From the NCBI GenBank assembly GCA_964635875.1, contig CAZWRK010000048.1, positions 1-31,969 of the forward strand: a stretch of 31,969 nt of DNA. Direction: 5' to 3'. The notes beneath the pieces are model-generated. The model saw only the letters and a list, made by a program, of their open reading frames with translations, had not been told where the DNA came from and searched no databases. Every line of letters starts with the position of its first letter. Position 1 is the stretch's first letter. Positions 31,302 through 31,969 of this stretch are shown piece by piece. The translations under genes were made by a program, and so were the position numbers. Source of the DNA: CAZWRK01 sp964635875 (GTDB lineage: Bacteria; Pseudomonadota; Gammaproteobacteria; Burkholderiales; Aquaspirillaceae).

Positions 31302-31969
31302 TAGAATAGATCTCCTATTGCTCCACCAACTCCGGCACCTGTTTGAGCACCAGCTGTTCCACCAACTGCACCACCGATCGCAGATCCAGCAAGCGAACCA
31401 AGAGCAGCGCGTTTCTTAGCGCGTTCTGCTCCTTGTGCTCCGTAGTAATCACCATACATGCCACGAACCCCGGCAAGTCCTGATAGCTTAGCTTGAGCAG
31501 CATCTTGCATCTGATTGGCTTTATACTGAGCTGCTTGATTAACGTTTTGAGCGTTGAACTGAGCTATGCGATTAGCAGCATCTACGTTAGCAGCTTGAGT
31601 CCTGTAGTCTTGATTACGAACATCACCAAGGGCTGAACCGTAAGCCTGTGCATAAAGAGCCCTTTGTCTTGCAGCATCAGCAGCTTGTTGAACGTTACTG
31701 GCTTGTGCTTGGTTTGCAGCAGACTGAGCAGCTTGAGCACGAAGCGCTAACTCCGCTCCAGAGCCACCAATTCCCCGCTCACGCATTTGATTGATAATCG
31801 CATTTTGCTGTCTTTGAGCAGTAGCTTCAGCTTGTCGTCTAGCTTCATCAAAGGCAGCCGTATCAACTTCACTTAGGCCCTCGTCAGATAGGCGCATAAG
31901 CTTCTGAAGGTAGCCCATTTGAGCCTCCTTCATTGCTGGATCTTCTGTGACACTTTGAGCTGCTATTTG
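31301..31969 (-). CDS. internal virion protein, 5' end cut by the window edge
   Basis: The frame is open to the right edge of the window (codons for QIAAQSVTEDPA precede MKEAQ), so the start lies beyond 31969. The ATG at 31933 is not convincingly the start. The protein is Gln/Ala/Asn-rich and helical, with a C-terminal glycine zipper (GSAIGGAVGGTAGAQTGAGVGG) that can insert into membranes. This is typical of ejection proteins. It is coupled to the next gene by TAATG. Confidence 0.7.
   Translation of the reverse strand, partial: QIAAQSVTEDPAMKEAQMGYLQKLMRLSDEGLSEVDTAAFDEARRQAEATAQRQQNAIINQMRERGIGGSGAELALRAQAAQSAANQAQASNVQQAADAARQRALYAQAYGSALGDVRNQDYRTQAANVDAANRIAQFNAQNVNQAAQYKANQMQDAAQAKLSGLAGVRGMYGDYYGAQGAERAKKRAALGSLAGSAIGGAVGGTAGAQTGAGVGGAIGDLF

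Noticed and set aside
1..31969. CRISPR arrays, insertion sequences, integrase or attachment sites
   Set aside because: No regular spaced repeats, no transposase-like or recombinase-like frames, and no duplicated tRNA ends were seen.

Overview
This window looks like most of the genome of a short-tailed (podovirus-type) bacteriophage, probably from a metagenomic assembly because it contains two 100-N scaffold gaps. The evidence is a compact leftward late operon: terminase small and large subunits, portal, scaffold, major capsid protein, tail adaptor, nozzle, fibres, internal virion proteins and a lysis cassette. There is no tape measure, sheath or tail-tube gene. Lipoproteins, an MltA-like 3D-domain protein and a muramidase-type endolysin suggest a Gram-negative host. 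I cannot name the host.

Layout. Positions 1-17478, all minus strand: tail and internal virion proteins (15-4933), fibres and small structural proteins (4946-9863), major capsid protein (9949-11418), scaffold, a gap-broken structural protein, portal, TerL, TerS, a small protein, tRNA-Glu and a winged-helix protein. The major capsid gene is split by a 237-nt group I intron (11029-11265) with clear P1 and P10 pairings. Positions 17479-18462 are a divergent non-coding region filled by what looks like one large structured RNA of about 840 nt. It is transcribed rightward, ends in an intrinsic terminator, and is followed by a promoter with a palindromic operator.

Positions 18463-26602 are mostly rightward early and accessory genes: a small membrane protein, an SGNH-hydrolase lipoprotein, a winged helix protein, a secreted metzincin-type metalloprotease, then a DNA-recombination block (Gp157-like, AT-hook, Rad52-like annealing protein, MazG-like pyrophosphohydrolase, SSB-like protein), a pentapeptide-repeat protein, and a 3D-domain lipoprotein. 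Leftward genes are interspersed: RHH and Cys-motif proteins, a DUF1064 nuclease, a tRNA-like gene with a Zn-finger protein, and an XRE-type regulator. Positions 26484-31969 are leftward again: endolysin, spanin/holin-like genes, then three internal virion proteins, the last cut by the window edge.

The minus-strand gene order makes sense if the two window ends are near neighbours on a circular or circularly permuted map. The late operon would then run from the small protein at 17028 down to 15, wrap to 31969, and finish with lysis at 26484. No DNA polymerase, helicase, integrase or RNA polymerase is visible, so replication would depend heavily on the host, or those genes lie outside the window. 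The most unusual content is RNA: the intron in the capsid gene, the large ornate RNA candidate beside tRNA-Glu, and a tRNA-like gene with an oversized anticodon loop.
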